Shown in pieces: positions 17,734 through 28,078 of a DNA stretch of 64,000 nucleotides; positions within the stretch are counted from its first letter, which is position 1, and the number at the start of each line of letters is the position of its first letter. The stretch lies in assembly GCF_002979775.1 (NCBI RefSeq), contig NZ_PCPR01000016.1, positions 58,774-122,773 of the forward strand, written 5' to 3'. The translations under genes were made by a program, and so were the position numbers. The notes under the pieces were generated by a model. That model had not been told where the DNA came from and did no database searches. It worked only from the letters and a program-made list of their open reading frames with translations. The DNA comes from Arthrobacter sp. MYb23 (GTDB lineage Bacteria > Actinomycetota > Actinomycetes > Actinomycetales > Micrococcaceae).

Positions 17734-18951
17734 ATGACAACCGCCACCACTCACGACGCCGGAAATGCCTCCGTCCAGGAGGCCGGTAATCTCTCGCGTG
17801 CTGGCGATCTCTTCCAACTCCTCCGCGACGGCCAAGCCCGCACACGGGCCGAGCTCGCAGTCACCACCGGGCTGGCCCGTTCAACGGTCGCCTCCCGCAT
17901 CGATGCCCTCATCAATTCCGGACTGGTGGGCCCCGCAGGTGAGGCGAGCTCCAGCGGCGGCAGGCCGCCGTCGCGCTTTGCCTTCAACCCCGCCGCGCGC
18001 GTCGTCCTGGCCGTCGACGTCGGAGCAACCCACGTGATTGTTGCCGTCACCGACCTCAGCGGCAGCATCCTCGCGGAGCGACGACTCGCGCAAGAAGTCG
18101 CCGACGGCCCTGAGGTTGTCCTGGGCCGCGTCGTCTCCGCAGGCCGTGAACTCCTTGCCGAGGCGGGCCGCGAATTTGGCGACCTCGCCGGCATGGGCAT
18201 CGGTTTGCCCGGCCCCGTTGAGCACGACACCGGACGGCCCGTGAAGCCGCCCATCATGCCGGGTTGGGACGGATTCGACGTCGTCACTTACGTCCAGCGC
18301 TCGCTGCCTGTACCCGTCCTGGTGGACAACGACGTCAACATCATGGCCCTGGGCGAACGAACCGCGTACTGGCCGGACCATGAGAACTTCCTGTTCATCA
18401 AGGTTGCCACCGGCATCGGTGCAGGCATCATCAGCAGCGGTGAACTGCAGCGTGGCGCTAACGGCACCGCCGGCGACCTCGGCCACGTCCGGGTTCCCCG
18501 CGGCGACGACGTCCTCTGCCGGTGCGGCAACCACGGCTGCCTCGAAGCGCTCGCCTCGGGTCCCGCCGTCGCGCGTCAACTGCAGTCCCAAGGGCTGGAA
18601 GCTTCCACCGGTGCTGATGTCCTGCGGCTGGTGGGTGAAGGAAATCTGCAGGCCATTCAGGCGCTGCGGCAGGCGGGACGCGATGTTGGCGATGTGCTGG
18701 CAACCGTGGTTAACCTTCTCAACCCCTCCATGATCATCATCGGCGGCAGCGTGGGAGAAGCGGGCGAACACCTTGTGGCCGGCATCCGGGAAGTGGTCTA
18801 CCGGCGCTCCCTGCCGCTGGCCACCACGCACCTGCGCATCGGCATTTCCATGGCCGGCGACCGCGCCGCCATCCTGGGTGCCAGCCAAATGGTCACCCAG
18901 CATGTCCTGTCTCCGGCAGTGATCGAGGCCACGCTTCAGGCTACGGGCTAA
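17734..18951 (+). CDS. ROK-family transcriptional regulator
   Basis: A 405-residue NagC/XylR-type repressor. An N-terminal winged helix-turn-helix (about 25-80, RTRAELAVTTGLARSTVASR) precedes a sugar-kinase-like ROK domain with the ATP/sugar segment VLAVDVGATHVIVAVTDLSG, VDNDVNIMALGE and the zinc motif CRCGNHGCLEA. It is divergent from the sugar island and most likely represses it until a sugar ligand binds. The promoter between them contains the ACTTTTGC inverted repeat. Confidence 0.93.
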   Translation: MTTATTHDAGNASVQEAGNLSRAGDLFQLLRDGQARTRAELAVTTGLARSTVASRIDALINSGLVGPAGEASSSGGRPPSRFAFNPAARVVLAVDVGATHVIVAVTDLSGSILAERRLAQEVADGPEVVLGRVVSAGRELLAEAGREFGDLAGMGIGLPGPVEHDTGRPVKPPIMPGWDGFDVVTYVQRSLPVPVLVDNDVNIMALGERTAYWPDHENFLFIKVATGIGAGIISSGELQRGANGTAGDLGHVRVPRGDDVLCRCGNHGCLEALASGPAVARQLQSQGLEASTGADVLRLVGEGNLQAIQALRQAGRDVGDVLATVVNLLNPSMIIIGGSVGEAGEHLVAGIREVVYRRSLPLATTHLRIGISMAGDRAAILGASQMVTQHVLSPAVIEATLQATG

Positions 18952-18992
18952 GCCTTGTTTGTGACCGGCCGCCCAGCGCCGGCGTGATAGCA

Positions 18993-20195
18993 ATGAAAGT
19001 GATGTCTACTTTCTTTGCCAAAATTCCCCGCGGCTGGCTCATCCTCGCATGCATTGGCCTCATCGCCCTCAACATGCGCGGACCCTTTGTGGCCGTGGCC
19101 CCCGTGGTGGATTCCCTCCGCCAGGATCTGGGATTCTCGCCGGTGGAACTCGGGCTGCTGACCGGCATTCCCGTCCTCTGCTTCTCCCTCGCGTCCCCCT
19201 TGGCCTCGCTGGCCGGACGACGCCTCGGAGCCGAATTCGCCGTGATGCTCACGCTGCTCGGTGTGCTGGCCGGGGTGGTGATCCGCTCCAGTGGCGGCAG
19301 TGCCCTGGTCATGACAGGCACGGTGATTATTGGTGTGGCCATCACCATTGGCAACATCGCGGTGCCGCTCATCATCCGGCGGGACTTTGCGCCCAGGCGT
19401 CAGGCAACGGCCATGGGTGTGTACACGGCGGCCCTCAACATCGGTTCTTTCCTCACCTCTGTAGCCACTGCACCCTTGGCTGAGCTGGTGGGGTGGAGGC
19501 TGGCCCTGGCCGCGAGCGCCTTGTTGTCGTTGGCGGCCATCCTGTTCTGGGTTCCCACCGTTGGGGCGCGGCAGGCCTTTGTTCCGGCAGCTGTTACTGC
19601 TCCTCCGGCTTCCGGCGCCGGGCCTGTTGCGGGTGTGGGCTGGCTGACTGTGGGCCTGACACTCGGTTTTGCGGGCCAGGCCTTCTCCTACTACGGCGTC
19701 ACCGCGTGGCTGCCCAGCTTCCTGTCCGACGAACTCGCCATGGGAACCGCCGAAGCCGGTGCGGGGTCCTCGCTGTTCCAGATCTTCGCGATCGTAGGCG
19801 GCTTGGGCGTGCCGCTTCTGGCCCGCTTCGCCAGTACGACGACGGTGGCGGTCACCTTGAGCGCGCTGTGGCTGACGGTTCCCGTGGGCTTGCTGCTGGC
19901 GCCTTCGCTGTGGTGGTTGTGGTCCTCGCTGGGCGGCGTCGCCCAAGGTGGTGGCATCACGGTGATCTTCATTGCCATCATCAAGTTCGCGCAATCCCAG
20001 GCCGCCGCCGGCAGGATGTCCGCCGTGGTGCAAGGGGTGGGTTACTGCTTCGCTGCGTTGGCGCCCACGGTTATTGGCTACGTGCACAGTGTTACCGAGG
20101 GGTGGACCGTCCCGTTGTTCGTGATCCTCGGCTCGGTGCTCGCGTTCTGTATGTGCACCACGTTGTCTGTGCGCTGGGTGGCCCGGCAGGGGTAG
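18993..20195 (+). CDS. MFS transporter (CynX/NimT-like)
   Basis: A major-facilitator permease of about 400 residues with twelve hydrophobic segments; loop 2-3 carries SLAGRRLGAEF and the N-terminus has LNMRGPFVAVAPVVDSLRQD, as in the CynX/NimT group. Three in-frame starts lie close together (GTG 18984, ATG 18993, ATG 19002) and none has a clear Shine-Dalgarno sequence; I chose the first ATG. It follows the ROK gene by about 40 bp and may be co-transcribed, which would tie it to sugar uptake, but the substrate cannot be read from the sequence. Confidence 0.85.
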   Translation: MKVMSTFFAKIPRGWLILACIGLIALNMRGPFVAVAPVVDSLRQDLGFSPVELGLLTGIPVLCFSLASPLASLAGRRLGAEFAVMLTLLGVLAGVVIRSSGGSALVMTGTVIIGVAITIGNIAVPLIIRRDFAPRRQATAMGVYTAALNIGSFLTSVATAPLAELVGWRLALAASALLSLAAILFWVPTVGARQAFVPAAVTAPPASGAGPVAGVGWLTVGLTLGFAGQAFSYYGVTAWLPSFLSDELAMGTAEAGAGSSLFQIFAIVGGLGVPLLARFASTTTVAVTLSALWLTVPVGLLLAPSLWWLWSSLGGVAQGGGITVIFIAIIKFAQSQAAAGRMSAVVQGVGYCFAALAPTVIGYVHSVTEGWTVPLFVILGSVLAFCMCTTLSVRWVARQG

Positions 20196-20309
20196 TTCCT
20201 GGGCCGGTTCGATGGTTCCCTGCTGAACGTGCCGTGCGCACGGCATGGTGTGCAGCGGGGCATCGAAGTGGGCGGGCTGCTGGCGGCTCGGGGGCATGGG
20301 GCACAGGGA

Positions 20310-20388
20310 AAGCCCCGCTGCTGGGCTGCCTCCCCGGCGGTCGGGGTCACTTGTTGCGAAGAGTGCAGGCAGCCCAGCGTCGGGGCTT
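20310..20388. terminator. Long bidirectional hairpin between convergent genes
   Basis: A 22-bp imperfect inverted repeat (arms 20310-20331 and 20367-20388, AAGCCCCG...GGGCTGCCT and its complement, about three mismatches) encloses a 35-base loop. The loop holds its own small stem CCCCG/CGGGG (20332-20346). It lies between the MFS gene and convergent malate synthase. No long T-run follows, but the arms end in TTGTTG. Bidirectional terminator is the simplest reading. Confidence 0.65.
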
Positions 20389-20418
20389 GTTGTGTGTCGC
20401 TACCTCAGGTCATGAGAC

Positions 20419-22071
20419 CTAGGCGGCGACGAGTTCCTCTTCCGTGGCCTCTTCTCGGGCCTCGGTGAGGAAACGGGCGTACGCGGGAATGGTCAGGAAG
20501 GTGGGGAATTCCTCAGCCAGGGTGACTTCCTCGAAGATGGCGCGGGCATCAGCGAAGCGGTCTCCATCGAAGCGTTCCAGGCGGGCGAATTCCTCGTCCA
20601 GCAGGTCCTCAACCCATTCACGGGTGATGACGTCACCGTTCTCGATGATGGCGTGAGAGTGGATCCACTGCCACAGCTGGGACCGGGAGATCTCGGCGGT
20701 GGCGGCGTCTTCCATGAGGTTGTGGATGGCCACAGCCCCGTTGCCCCGCAGCCAGGACTCGATGTAGCGGATGCCCACCTCGATGTTCAGGCGAACCCCG
20801 CCCTCGGTGATGGTTCCCTCTGTGCTGGCGATGTCGATCAGCGCACGGTCATCCGGGGTTACATCCTCGCGGGAGCGGTCCAGCTGGTTCGGGCGGTCTC
20901 CGAGAACTGAGTCAAAAACTTCCCGGCACACCGGCACCAGATCCGGGTGGGCCACCCACGAACCGTCAAAGCCGTCGTTGGCCTCACGGGTCTTGTCCGC
21001 ACGAACCTTCTCGAACGAGGCGGTGTTGGCTGCCTCGTCCTTGCGGTTGGGGACAGCTGCAGCCATTCCACCGATTGCCATGGCACCGCGGCGGTGGCAT
21101 GCCCTGACCAGCTGCTCGGTGTAAGCGCGCATGAACGGCTGGGTCATGGTCACCTGGCCGCGGTCCGGGAGCACGAAACGAGGTCCGCGGGTACGGAAGT
21201 TTTTGATCAGCGAGAAAATGTAGTCCCACCGACCGGCGTTCAAACCGCTCGCATGGTCGCGGAGTTCGTACAGGATCTCCTCCATCTCGAAAGCGGCGGT
21301 GATGGTCTCGATCAGCACCGTGGCGCGGATGGTGCCCTGCGGGATACCCAACAGGTCCTGGGCCAGGACGAAGATGTCGTTCCACAACCGGGCTTCGAGG
21401 TGGTTCTCGATCTTGGGAAGGTAGAAGTACGGTCCCTTACCCTGGGCCAGCAGACGGCGGGCGTTGTGGAAGAAGAACAGCCCGAAGTCCACAATGCCGC
21501 CGGCGATCGGCTTGCCGTCAATGAGCATGTGCTTCTCCGGCAGGTGCCAACCACGGGGACGAACCACAATAGTGGGCAGGTCCTCGGCCGACTTGAGCTT
21601 GTACTCCTTGCCCTCAGGCGAGGTGAAATCGATGCGCCGCTCCAGAGCATCAGTCAGGTTCAGCTGGCCCTGGATGACGTTCCGCCACGTCGGCGTGGAC
21701 GAATCCTCCATGTCAGCCAGCCACACCTTCGCCCCCGAGTTCAGGGCGTTGATGGTCATCTTCTTATCCACCGGCCCCGTGATCTCAACACGACGATCCT
21801 CCAAACCCGGAGCCGGGGGAGCAACGCGCCAGGACGGATCGTTCCGGATACCCTCAGTTTCCGGGCGGAACCGCGGATCCTGACCCGCGGCGATCTGCCC
21901 ACGGCGGGCGTGCCGTGCCTGCATCAGCTCCTGACGACGATCCGCCGTAGCCCTGTGCAACTTGCCAATGAACTCAAGGGCGTCAGGCGTGAGGACCTCA
22001 TTCTGCCGGCAAATGGGCTGCGCGGTGATAGTGATGCCATTGATAGTGAAGTTGTCAGTGAAGCTGTTCAT
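20419..22071 (-). CDS. aceB: Malate synthase A
   Basis: A 550-residue malate synthase: glyoxylate plus acetyl-CoA to malate, second step of the glyoxylate shunt, cytoplasmic. Motifs include [18 protein letters not shown] around the active site and the C-terminal signature [20 protein letters not shown]. The open frame extends 51 codons upstream but the ATG at 22071 follows AGGAGAGATTGAA and gives the length of the A isoform. It lies downstream of isocitrate lyase on the same strand, separated by 244 bp, so it probably has its own promoter and possibly RamB-type regulation. Confidence 0.97.
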   Translation of the reverse strand: MNSFTDNFTINGITITAQPICRQNEVLTPDALEFIGKLHRATADRRQELMQARHARRGQIAAGQDPRFRPETEGIRNDPSWRVAPPAPGLEDRRVEITGPVDKKMTINALNSGAKVWLADMEDSSTPTWRNVIQGQLNLTDALERRIDFTSPEGKEYKLKSAEDLPTIVVRPRGWHLPEKHMLIDGKPIAGGIVDFGLFFFHNARRLLAQGKGPYFYLPKIENHLEARLWNDIFVLAQDLLGIPQGTIRATVLIETITAAFEMEEILYELRDHASGLNAGRWDYIFSLIKNFRTRGPRFVLPDRGQVTMTQPFMRAYTEQLVRACHRRGAMAIGGMAAAVPNRKDEAANTASFEKVRADKTREANDGFDGSWVAHPDLVPVCREVFDSVLGDRPNQLDRSREDVTPDDRALIDIASTEGTITEGGVRLNIEVGIRYIESWLRGNGAVAIHNLMEDAATAEISRSQLWQWIHSHAIIENGDVITREWVEDLLDEEFARLERFDGDRFADARAIFEEVTLAEEFPTFLTIPAYARFLTEAREEATEEELVAA

Positions 22072-22277
22072 TTCAATCTCTCCTATGAGAAGCAAATGTT
22101 CGACGGCGGCACTCGCCTGGTTGGATGGGTCGGGAAGAGAAATCCTCCGCGTGCTATTCCCCGTCCCGACCGCATGACCTCGCAGAGCTCGGCCGGCGTT
22201 CGGGACAGGGCCCCTTTTACGCACGCTTCCGGATTCCCCCTCCCGGCCGCAGCGGTGAGTGCCGCCGTCGTGCCTTC

Positions 22278-22303
22278 CGGTGAGCGAAGCGAACAGCTCA
22301 CCG
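22278..22303 (-). terminator. Hairpin downstream of isocitrate lyase
   Basis: CGGTGAGC (22278-22285) and GCTCACCG (22296-22303) form a perfect 8-bp stem with a 10-base loop, 12 bp past the aceA stop codon. There is no T-tract, so it may be a weak terminator or a 3'-end stabiliser between aceA and aceB. Confidence 0.5.
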
Positions 22304-22315
22304 TGGGCGTGTTGG

Positions 22316-23632
22316 TTAGTGGAACTGGCCCTCTTCGGTCGATCCGACCAGTGCGAGGGTGGATGCGTTCGGGTTGAGCGCGGTTGCGATGTCGTCGAAG
22401 TAGCCGGTGCCGACTTCGCGCTGGTGCTTGGTGGCGGTGTAGCCGCGGGACTCGGAGGCGAATTCCTTTTCCTGGAGCTCGACGTACGCGCTCATGCCTT
22501 CACGGGCGTAGCCGTGGGCGAGATCGAACATGGAGTAGTTCAGGGCGTGGAAGCCGGCCAGGGTGATGAACTGGAACGTGAAGCCCATGGCACCGAGTTC
22601 GCGCTGGAACTTGGCGATGGTGGTGTCATCCAGGTGCTTGCGCCAGTTGAAGGACGGGGAGCAGTTGTAGGAGAGCATCTGATCCGGGAAGTCGGCTTTG
22701 ACCGATTCGGCGAACTTGCGGGCCAGTTCCAGGTCCGGGGTGCCGGTCTCCATCCAGATGAGGTCGGAGTACGGTGCGTAGGCCTTGGCGCGGGCGATGC
22801 AGGGTTCGATTCCGTTGCGCACCTTGTAGAAGCCCTCGGCGGTACGCTCGCCGGTGGTGAATTCCTGGTCGCGCTCGTCAACGTCTGAGGTGATCAGGGT
22901 TGCTGCTTCGGCGTCGGTCCGGGCGATGACCACCGTGGGGGTGTCGGCGACGTCGGCTGCGAGGCGGGCTGCGTTCAGGGTCCGGATGTGCTGCTGGGTG
23001 GGAATGAGGACCTTACCGCCCAGGTGGCCACACTTCTTCTCCGATGCGAGCTGGTCTTCCCAGTGAACGCCCGAGGCGCCGGCGGTGATCATGGATTTCA
23101 TGAGCTCGTAGGCGTTCAGCGGGCCACCGAAACCGGCTTCGGCGTCGGCAACGATCGGGACCAACCAGTCCTCAACAGTCTTGACGCCCTCGGCATACTC
23201 GATCTGGTCTGCGCGGAGCAGGGCGTTGTTGATGCGGCGGACAACCTGGGGTACCGAGTTGGCCGGGTACAGGGACTGGTCCGGGTAGGTCTGGCCCGAC
23301 AAGTTGGCGTCTGCCGCTACCTGCCAGCCTGAGAGGTAAATGGCGCGGAGGCCGGCCTTGACCTGCTGCACTGCCTGGTTGCCGGTCAGGGCTCCGAGGG
23401 CGTTGGTGTAGCCGCCGGTGGGAGCTTCCTCAGTGAGCTGCTTCCAGAGCTTCTCCGAACCGCGGCGGGCCAGGGTGTGCTCTTCGGAGACGCGACCGCG
23501 GAGGCGGACGACGTCGGTGGCCGAGTAATCACGGGTGACGCCTTCCCACCGCGGGTTGGCGGACCATTCAAGTTCCAGCGCTGCGGCCTGCTGCTCTGCG
23601 GACGGCTCTGCGGGTTCAAATGAAGCGGTCAT
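22316..23632 (-). CDS. aceA: Isocitrate lyase
   Basis: A 438-residue isocitrate lyase that cleaves isocitrate to succinate and glyoxylate, first step of the glyoxylate shunt. The catalytic loop KKCGHLGGK with the nucleophilic Cys is intact, as are [20 protein letters not shown] and the C-terminal SEEG tail region. Its ATG follows TAGGAGATCAAG. Divergent from the RamB-like regulator, with a GC-rich inverted-repeat leader between them; this arrangement is known for acetate control in actinobacteria. Confidence 0.97.
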   Translation of the reverse strand: MTASFEPAEPSAEQQAAALELEWSANPRWEGVTRDYSATDVVRLRGRVSEEHTLARRGSEKLWKQLTEEAPTGGYTNALGALTGNQAVQQVKAGLRAIYLSGWQVAADANLSGQTYPDQSLYPANSVPQVVRRINNALLRADQIEYAEGVKTVEDWLVPIVADAEAGFGGPLNAYELMKSMITAGASGVHWEDQLASEKKCGHLGGKVLIPTQQHIRTLNAARLAADVADTPTVVIARTDAEAATLITSDVDERDQEFTTGERTAEGFYKVRNGIEPCIARAKAYAPYSDLIWMETGTPDLELARKFAESVKADFPDQMLSYNCSPSFNWRKHLDDTTIAKFQRELGAMGFTFQFITLAGFHALNYSMFDLAHGYAREGMSAYVELQEKEFASESRGYTATKHQREVGTGYFDDIATALNPNASTLALVGSTEEGQFH

Positions 23633-23776
23633 CTTGATCTCCTATGTGGTGCCCGGGCCGGCCTCCGCTGCGCCTTTGCTGCATCGGCCGGCATACCCGG
23701 GGTCTGTATTTCTTTTTCGTAAGTCCTACTTTTCTGCACTTCCAAGAGGGTTACTAGAGGAAAACTATGGAAAGAA

Positions 23777-25291
23777 ATGAACTTCTTCGCGTATTCTCAA
23801 GAAATGTCTCCTGTGAGCTGGAATCGCGAAGTCGCGTCGCCGTCGTTGTCCCCTGCGTCCCCTGAACTGGACGTCATCAGCCTTGGCCGCCGTGTGCGGC
23901 ACCTGCGCAAGCAGGCGGGACTGACGCTGGACGACTTGAGTGCCGCCGTCGGGACCGCACCGAGCCAGCTGAGCCTGATCGAAAACGGCAAGCGCGAACC
24001 CAAACTGGGGCTGTTGCAGCAGCTCGCCGCGTCCCTCAACGTGACCATCGATCAACTGCTGGGAGCGGAGCCGCCGAGTCGTCGCGCCGCTCTGGAAATC
24101 GAGCTCGAACGGTACCAGCGCGGGCCTCTGTACGAGTCGTTGAACCTGCCTAAAATCCGCATCAGTTCGCGGCTTCCGCTGGATGTGCTGGAGTCGCAAG
24201 TGGGGCTGCTTCAGGAGCTCGAACGCAAACTCAACGAGCAGGTGGCGACGCCGGAAGAAGCCCGCCGCGCGAACGGCGAGTTGCGTGCCATGATGCGCGA
24301 GCGCGGTAACTATTTCCCGGAGTATGAGGCCGAGGCGCAGAAGGTCCTCAAGGGGGTCGGCTACACCGCTGGCCCGCTCAGCCAGCACGTCATTGCGGAC
24401 ATCGCCGAGAACCTCGGTTTCTCGTTGCATCATGTGGGCGATCTGCCGCACTCCACGCGGTCCGTCACCGATTTGAAGAACCGCAGAATTTATCTGACGC
24501 AGAACCAGCGCCAGGATCACGACCCCCGCTCGGTGCTCCTGCAGGCCCTTGGCCACTACGTCCTGGGGCATGAAACTCCGCGGAACTACGGCGATTTCCT
24601 GGCGCAGCGCGTTGCCACCAACTATTTTGCAGCGGCGTTGTTGCTGCCGGAGCAGGCCACGGTGGAGTTCCTGCAGAAGGCCAAGGCGGCAAAGGAAATC
24701 GCGGTGGAGGACATCCGGGATGCCTTTGCCGTGTCCTACGAAACGGCTGCGCACCGCTTCACTAACCTCGCCACCAAGCACCTGGGCATCACTACTCACT
24801 TCCAGAAGACCCACCAGTCCGGCATCATCTACAAGGCGTACGAGAACGACGGCGTGGCCTTCCCGCAGGACCACACCGGGGCCATTGAGGGGCAGCCGTC
24901 GTGCAAGGCATGGACCTCGCGCGCAGTGTTTGATGTACCCGATAAGTTCAGCGCGTACAGCCAGTACACGGACACACCCTCAGGCACGTACTGGTGCACG
25001 GCCCGGACGGAACGCTCGGCGGCCGGTGAATTTTCACTGAGCATTGGCGTGCCCTACCAGCATGTGAAGTGGTTCCGGGGCCGGGAGACGACGGCGCGTG
25101 CCACGTCCAACTGCCCGGATCCCACCTGCTGCAAGCGGCCTCCGGCATCTTTGGCGAACGAGTGGGCCGGCAACGCATGGCCCTCAGCCCGCGCGCACTC
25201 GCACCTCCTCGCCGCCATGCCTCCCGGCGCATTCCCCGGCGTGGACGAGACCGAGGTGTACAGCTTCCTGGCGGCCCACTCCGAGCGCTGA
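23777..25291 (+). CDS. ramB: RamB/ScfR-like XRE-family regulator of acetate metabolism
   Basis: A 504-residue regulator. The N-terminal HTH (about 34-90) contains LRKQAGLTLDDLSAAVGTAP and QLSLIENGKREPKLG. The middle has an ImmA/IrrE-like fold (ALGHYVLGHETPRNYG) that lacks the HExxH protease motif, and the C-terminal DUF2083-type domain carries a Cys cluster (CPDPTCC). Corynebacterium RamB, with the same order, represses aceA and aceB. Divergent placement from aceA supports the same job. The ATG at 23777 has GGAAAG close by; Met10 is the alternative. Whether it senses acyl-CoA here is inferred. Confidence 0.9.
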   Translation: MNFFAYSQEMSPVSWNREVASPSLSPASPELDVISLGRRVRHLRKQAGLTLDDLSAAVGTAPSQLSLIENGKREPKLGLLQQLAASLNVTIDQLLGAEPPSRRAALEIELERYQRGPLYESLNLPKIRISSRLPLDVLESQVGLLQELERKLNEQVATPEEARRANGELRAMMRERGNYFPEYEAEAQKVLKGVGYTAGPLSQHVIADIAENLGFSLHHVGDLPHSTRSVTDLKNRRIYLTQNQRQDHDPRSVLLQALGHYVLGHETPRNYGDFLAQRVATNYFAAALLLPEQATVEFLQKAKAAKEIAVEDIRDAFAVSYETAAHRFTNLATKHLGITTHFQKTHQSGIIYKAYENDGVAFPQDHTGAIEGQPSCKAWTSRAVFDVPDKFSAYSQYTDTPSGTYWCTARTERSAAGEFSLSIGVPYQHVKWFRGRETTARATSNCPDPTCCKRPPASLANEWAGNAWPSARAHSHLLAAMPPGAFPGVDETEVYSFLAAHSER

Positions 25292-25370
25292 GCCTTCGGC
25301 GGCGAAGGACATGGTTCCGGGTGCGGAATGTTTGGCCGGGGTGCGGACAAAGGCGCAGTACGGTTGAAAC

Positions 25371-26162
25371 ATGGTTGATGTTGCGGGGAGCCGATGGGTC
25401 ATCACGGGTGCTGCTGGAACGATCGGCTCTGCCCTTCGTGCGGCCCTCTCCGAGCTGCAGGTTGAGTTGGTGTCTACTGATATTCGCCCGGTATCGCCGG
25501 TTGGTCCGCGTGATGAAGTCGTGCCGGCGGACCTCAGCGACCTGGTTTCGTTGGTGGAACTGTTCGCGGATGCGGATGGCGTGATCCACCTGGGCGGAAT
25601 CCCTGATGAGGCGGATTTCCACGACTTGGCAGAGGTGAACATCGTCGGTACCTACCACGTTCTCGAGGCTGCCCGACGAGCTGGTGTTCCCCGTGTGGTC
25701 TTTGCCAGCAGCAACCGTCTGACTGGAATGTATTCCGCCGGCGTAAAAGTCTCACCAGAGATGCCGCCCAGGCCGGACGGTTTCTATGGAGTGTCGAAGG
25801 TGGCAGGTGAAGCCCTGTGCAGGCTGTACGCTGACAAATTCGGGATGAGCACCATCGCCGTGCGCATAGGCAGCTATGAGCTTCGGCCAGGGTCCGCGCG
25901 TGAGCAGCGGACCTGGCTTAGCCCGTCAGACGCGGTCCGGGCATTCCTTGCCGCAATGACCACAACCGAACACATAGCCGTCTTCTACGCGGTTTCCTCG
26001 AACACCCACCGGTGGTGGGAGCTAAAGGCTGGACACGACGTCGGGTTCCTCCCCGAAGATGATGCTGCCCAGTGGGGAGCGCAGGAGGACTTTGATCCCA
26101 ACTTGCCTCAAGGCGGGCTCTACGCGGCCGAGGAGTACTCGACCGGGAAGATGCGCCGGTAG
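25371..26162 (+). CDS. Uronate-dehydrogenase-like SDR
   Basis: A 263-residue extended short-chain dehydrogenase. The N-terminal ITGAAGTIGSALR is the NAD-binding loop, VIHLGGIPDEADF and FASSNRLTGMY are hallmarks of uronate dehydrogenases, and the catalytic pair is in FYGVSKVAGEA (YxxxK). Such enzymes oxidise galacturonate or glucuronate to aldarolactones. It stands alone 79 bp after ramB and converges with leuA. The specific uronate is not determined. Confidence 0.82.
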   Translation: MVDVAGSRWVITGAAGTIGSALRAALSELQVELVSTDIRPVSPVGPRDEVVPADLSDLVSLVELFADADGVIHLGGIPDEADFHDLAEVNIVGTYHVLEAARRAGVPRVVFASSNRLTGMYSAGVKVSPEMPPRPDGFYGVSKVAGEALCRLYADKFGMSTIAVRIGSYELRPGSAREQRTWLSPSDAVRAFLAAMTTTEHIAVFYAVSSNTHRWWELKAGHDVGFLPEDDAAQWGAQEDFDPNLPQGGLYAAEEYSTGKMRR

Positions 26163-26168
26163 CGGACG

Positions 26169-27950
26169 TTACTCTGCGGTAAGGGCGGCCGAGCTGCAAG
26201 CTGCGTATAGGACTGCCTTCACGCTGGCAGTCAGGACGGAGCGATCCTTGCCTGCTGACCAGCGTGTGCCGTGTGCGTCGCGGTATTCCACGAGTGTCAA
26301 GGCCTCACTGTCGGCGCCCGTGGAAAGGGAAGTTTGGTGCAGTGCGAGGACATCGATCGGGATGCCGTGCTCGCCGAGCAGTTGAATGACCGCCTCGACG
26401 GGACCGACAGTGTCGTAGCTGCCGCTCCGCTGGACGCCATCGATGCGGACGTTGACGCGTGTAATGGTCGTGTTGTCGTGACTCAGGGATTCAAGGTCGG
26501 TGAGCTCAATGACATCGGTTCCCCGCTGCAGATAGTTGTCTTCGAAGAGTTCCAGCAGGGTTGCCGAGTTGATTTCGAGTCCGGTGCTGTCGGCGAGGTC
26601 CTGCACACGTCGGGCGAAATCGATCTGCAAGCGGCGGGGCAGCTCCATGCCGTAGTCCGTTTCAAGCAGGTAGGCGATGCCGCCCTTGCCGGACTGGGAG
26701 TTGACGCGGATCACAGCGTCATAGCTGCGGCCGATGTCTGCAGGGTCGATCGGCAGGTATGGCACCCGCCACTCAATCTCTCCTTCGGGACGCCCCTCAG
26801 CTTTGGCCCGTGCACGGTGCTCGACGAATCCCTTCTTGATCGCGTCCTGGTGGGTGCCGCTAAAAGCGGTGTGCACCAGGTCGCCGACGTAGGGGTGGCG
26901 TGGATGGATTTCGAGGCGGTTGCTGTACTCAACGGTGCGGCGGATCTCGTCGATGTCGGAGAAATCGATCATCGGATCGATGCCTTGGGCGTGCAAGTTC
27001 AACGCAAGGGTGGCGATATCGACATTGCCGGTGCGCTCTCCATTGCCGAAGATGCAGCCCTCCACTCGTTGGGCGCCGGCGAGAATGGCTAGTTCAGCGC
27101 AAGCGATCCCGGTGCCGCGGTCGTTGTGGGGATGTACTGAGAGGATCACGGCGTCCCGGCGGGCGAGGCTCTTGTGCATGTACTCGATCTGATCGGCATA
27201 GACGTTCGGTGTCGCGATCTCCACAGTCGCGGGCAAGTTCAGGATCACGGGACGATCGGGGGTCGCCTCCCACAGCTCAGTCATGGCGTCGCAGAGCTCG
27301 ATGACGTAGTCGGGTTCGGTGAGGTTGAACACCTCGGGTGAGAATTCGAACCGCACGTTCGGCAGCTGCCCGGCGAACTCGAGCACGTCGCGCCCGCCGG
27401 TCAGGATCAGCTCCCGCAGTTCGTCACGGTCCTTGCCGAGGACCACATCGCGCCAGGCGGGCGCGGTGGCGGTGTACATATGGATCACCACCTGGTTGCG
27501 GATGCCGCGGATCGCAGCGACGGTGCGCTCAATCAGGTCGCGCCGGGCCGGGGTGAACACGACGATCGTCACATCCTCGGGCGCGATGTCAGTATCAGCG
27601 ATCAGACGCACGAAGTCGTAGTCGGTCCGCGACGCGGACGGGTAACCGACCTCAATCTCCTTGTAGCCCATCTTCACCATCAGCTCGAAGAACCGGCGTT
27701 TGCGGTCGGGGTCCATCGGCTCGGACAAGGCCTGGTTGCCGTCACGCAAATCCACGGGTACCCACAACGGCGCCCTATCCAAGCGACGGGAAGGCCAGTT
27801 ACGGTCGGCGAGCGGAATCTCCACACGGGAATACACATCGCGATAGCGGTGGGAGGGCATTTGTGAGGCTCGCTGACGGTTCCAAGATGGTGCGACGGCG
27901 GGCACTGGACCGGCGGGCGTGGAAACGCGGGGGAAGTCATTGGTAGTCAT
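26169..27950 (-). CDS. leuA: 2-isopropylmalate synthase
   Basis: A 593-residue type 2 LeuA catalysing the first committed step of leucine synthesis (acetyl-CoA plus 2-oxoisovalerate). The catalytic barrel has [23 protein letters not shown] and the glycine loop FGNGERTGN; the C-terminal LeuA-dimer domain (about 440-575) would bind leucine for feedback inhibition. The ATG at 27950 follows AAGGA. Its 5' region carries a Leu-rich leader peptide, so expression is probably leucine-attenuated. It converges with the SDR gene with a 6-bp gap. Confidence 0.95.
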   Translation of the reverse strand: MTTNDFPRVSTPAGPVPAVAPSWNRQRASQMPSHRYRDVYSRVEIPLADRNWPSRRLDRAPLWVPVDLRDGNQALSEPMDPDRKRRFFELMVKMGYKEIEVGYPSASRTDYDFVRLIADTDIAPEDVTIVVFTPARRDLIERTVAAIRGIRNQVVIHMYTATAPAWRDVVLGKDRDELRELILTGGRDVLEFAGQLPNVRFEFSPEVFNLTEPDYVIELCDAMTELWEATPDRPVILNLPATVEIATPNVYADQIEYMHKSLARRDAVILSVHPHNDRGTGIACAELAILAGAQRVEGCIFGNGERTGNVDIATLALNLHAQGIDPMIDFSDIDEIRRTVEYSNRLEIHPRHPYVGDLVHTAFSGTHQDAIKKGFVEHRARAKAEGRPEGEIEWRVPYLPIDPADIGRSYDAVIRVNSQSGKGGIAYLLETDYGMELPRRLQIDFARRVQDLADSTGLEINSATLLELFEDNYLQRGTDVIELTDLESLSHDNTTITRVNVRIDGVQRSGSYDTVGPVEAVIQLLGEHGIPIDVLALHQTSLSTGADSEALTLVEYRDAHGTRWSAGKDRSVLTASVKAVLYAACSSAALTAE

Positions 27951-27978
27951 GGCGTGGGAGTCCTTCTTATTGGTTGTA

Positions 27979-28046
27979 GTCCTAGGACCGGCGCGCGTTT
28001 CGACTCCACGTCGGGGAGCCGGTCAGGCTATGCCCCGCCGTGGCGG
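27979..28046 (-). promoter_or_regulatory. leuA leader RNA with alternative hairpins (attenuator)
   Basis: Downstream of the leader peptide's Leu codons the transcript can form CCGCC/GGCGG (28035-28046), overlapping the Arg-Arg-His-Gly codons. A second hairpin GACCGGC/GCCGGTC (27986-27992 with 28018-28024) encloses a small CTCC/GGAG stem. GTCCTAGGAC (27979-27988) is a further perfect palindrome. The stems share bases or abut, as expected of an attenuator switched by ribosome stalling. No uridine tract follows, so the terminating step may be Rho-dependent or may act on translation of leuA. Confidence 0.6.
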
Positions 28047-28072
28047 CGAAGAAGAAGGAGTCCGTAAAGCAT
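28028..28072 (-). CDS. leuA leader peptide (14 residues, four consecutive Leu)
   Basis: ATG at 28072 opens MLYGLLLLRRHGGA followed by TAG at 28028-28030. Five of 14 codons are Leu and four are consecutive, the hallmark of amino-acid attenuation leaders; leader peptides of this kind are established upstream of leuA in actinobacteria. It ends 78 bp before leuA and overlaps the first hairpin. No Shine-Dalgarno sequence precedes it, and the candidate -10 element places transcription start at or next to the ATG, so it is probably read as a leaderless mRNA. Confidence 0.75.
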   Translation of the reverse strand: MLYGLLLLRRHGGA

Positions 28073-28078
28073 GGGTCC

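Noticed and set aside
18948..20297. 449-codon minus-strand ORF opposite the MFS gene
   Set aside because: Low-complexity His/Arg/Gly composition with no domain; the plus strand encodes a clear twelve-helix permease.
20947..22377. 476-codon plus-strand ORF opposite malate synthase
   Set aside because: Antisense of a highly conserved enzyme, with no recognisable motifs.
23645..23703. GC-rich inverted repeat (GGCCGGCC and TCGGCCGGC) in the aceA leader as a RamB site
   Set aside because: RamB sites are known as AT-rich TTTGC-type motifs; only loose matches (CCTTTGCTGC, ACTTTTCTGC) are nearby, not enough to call an operator.
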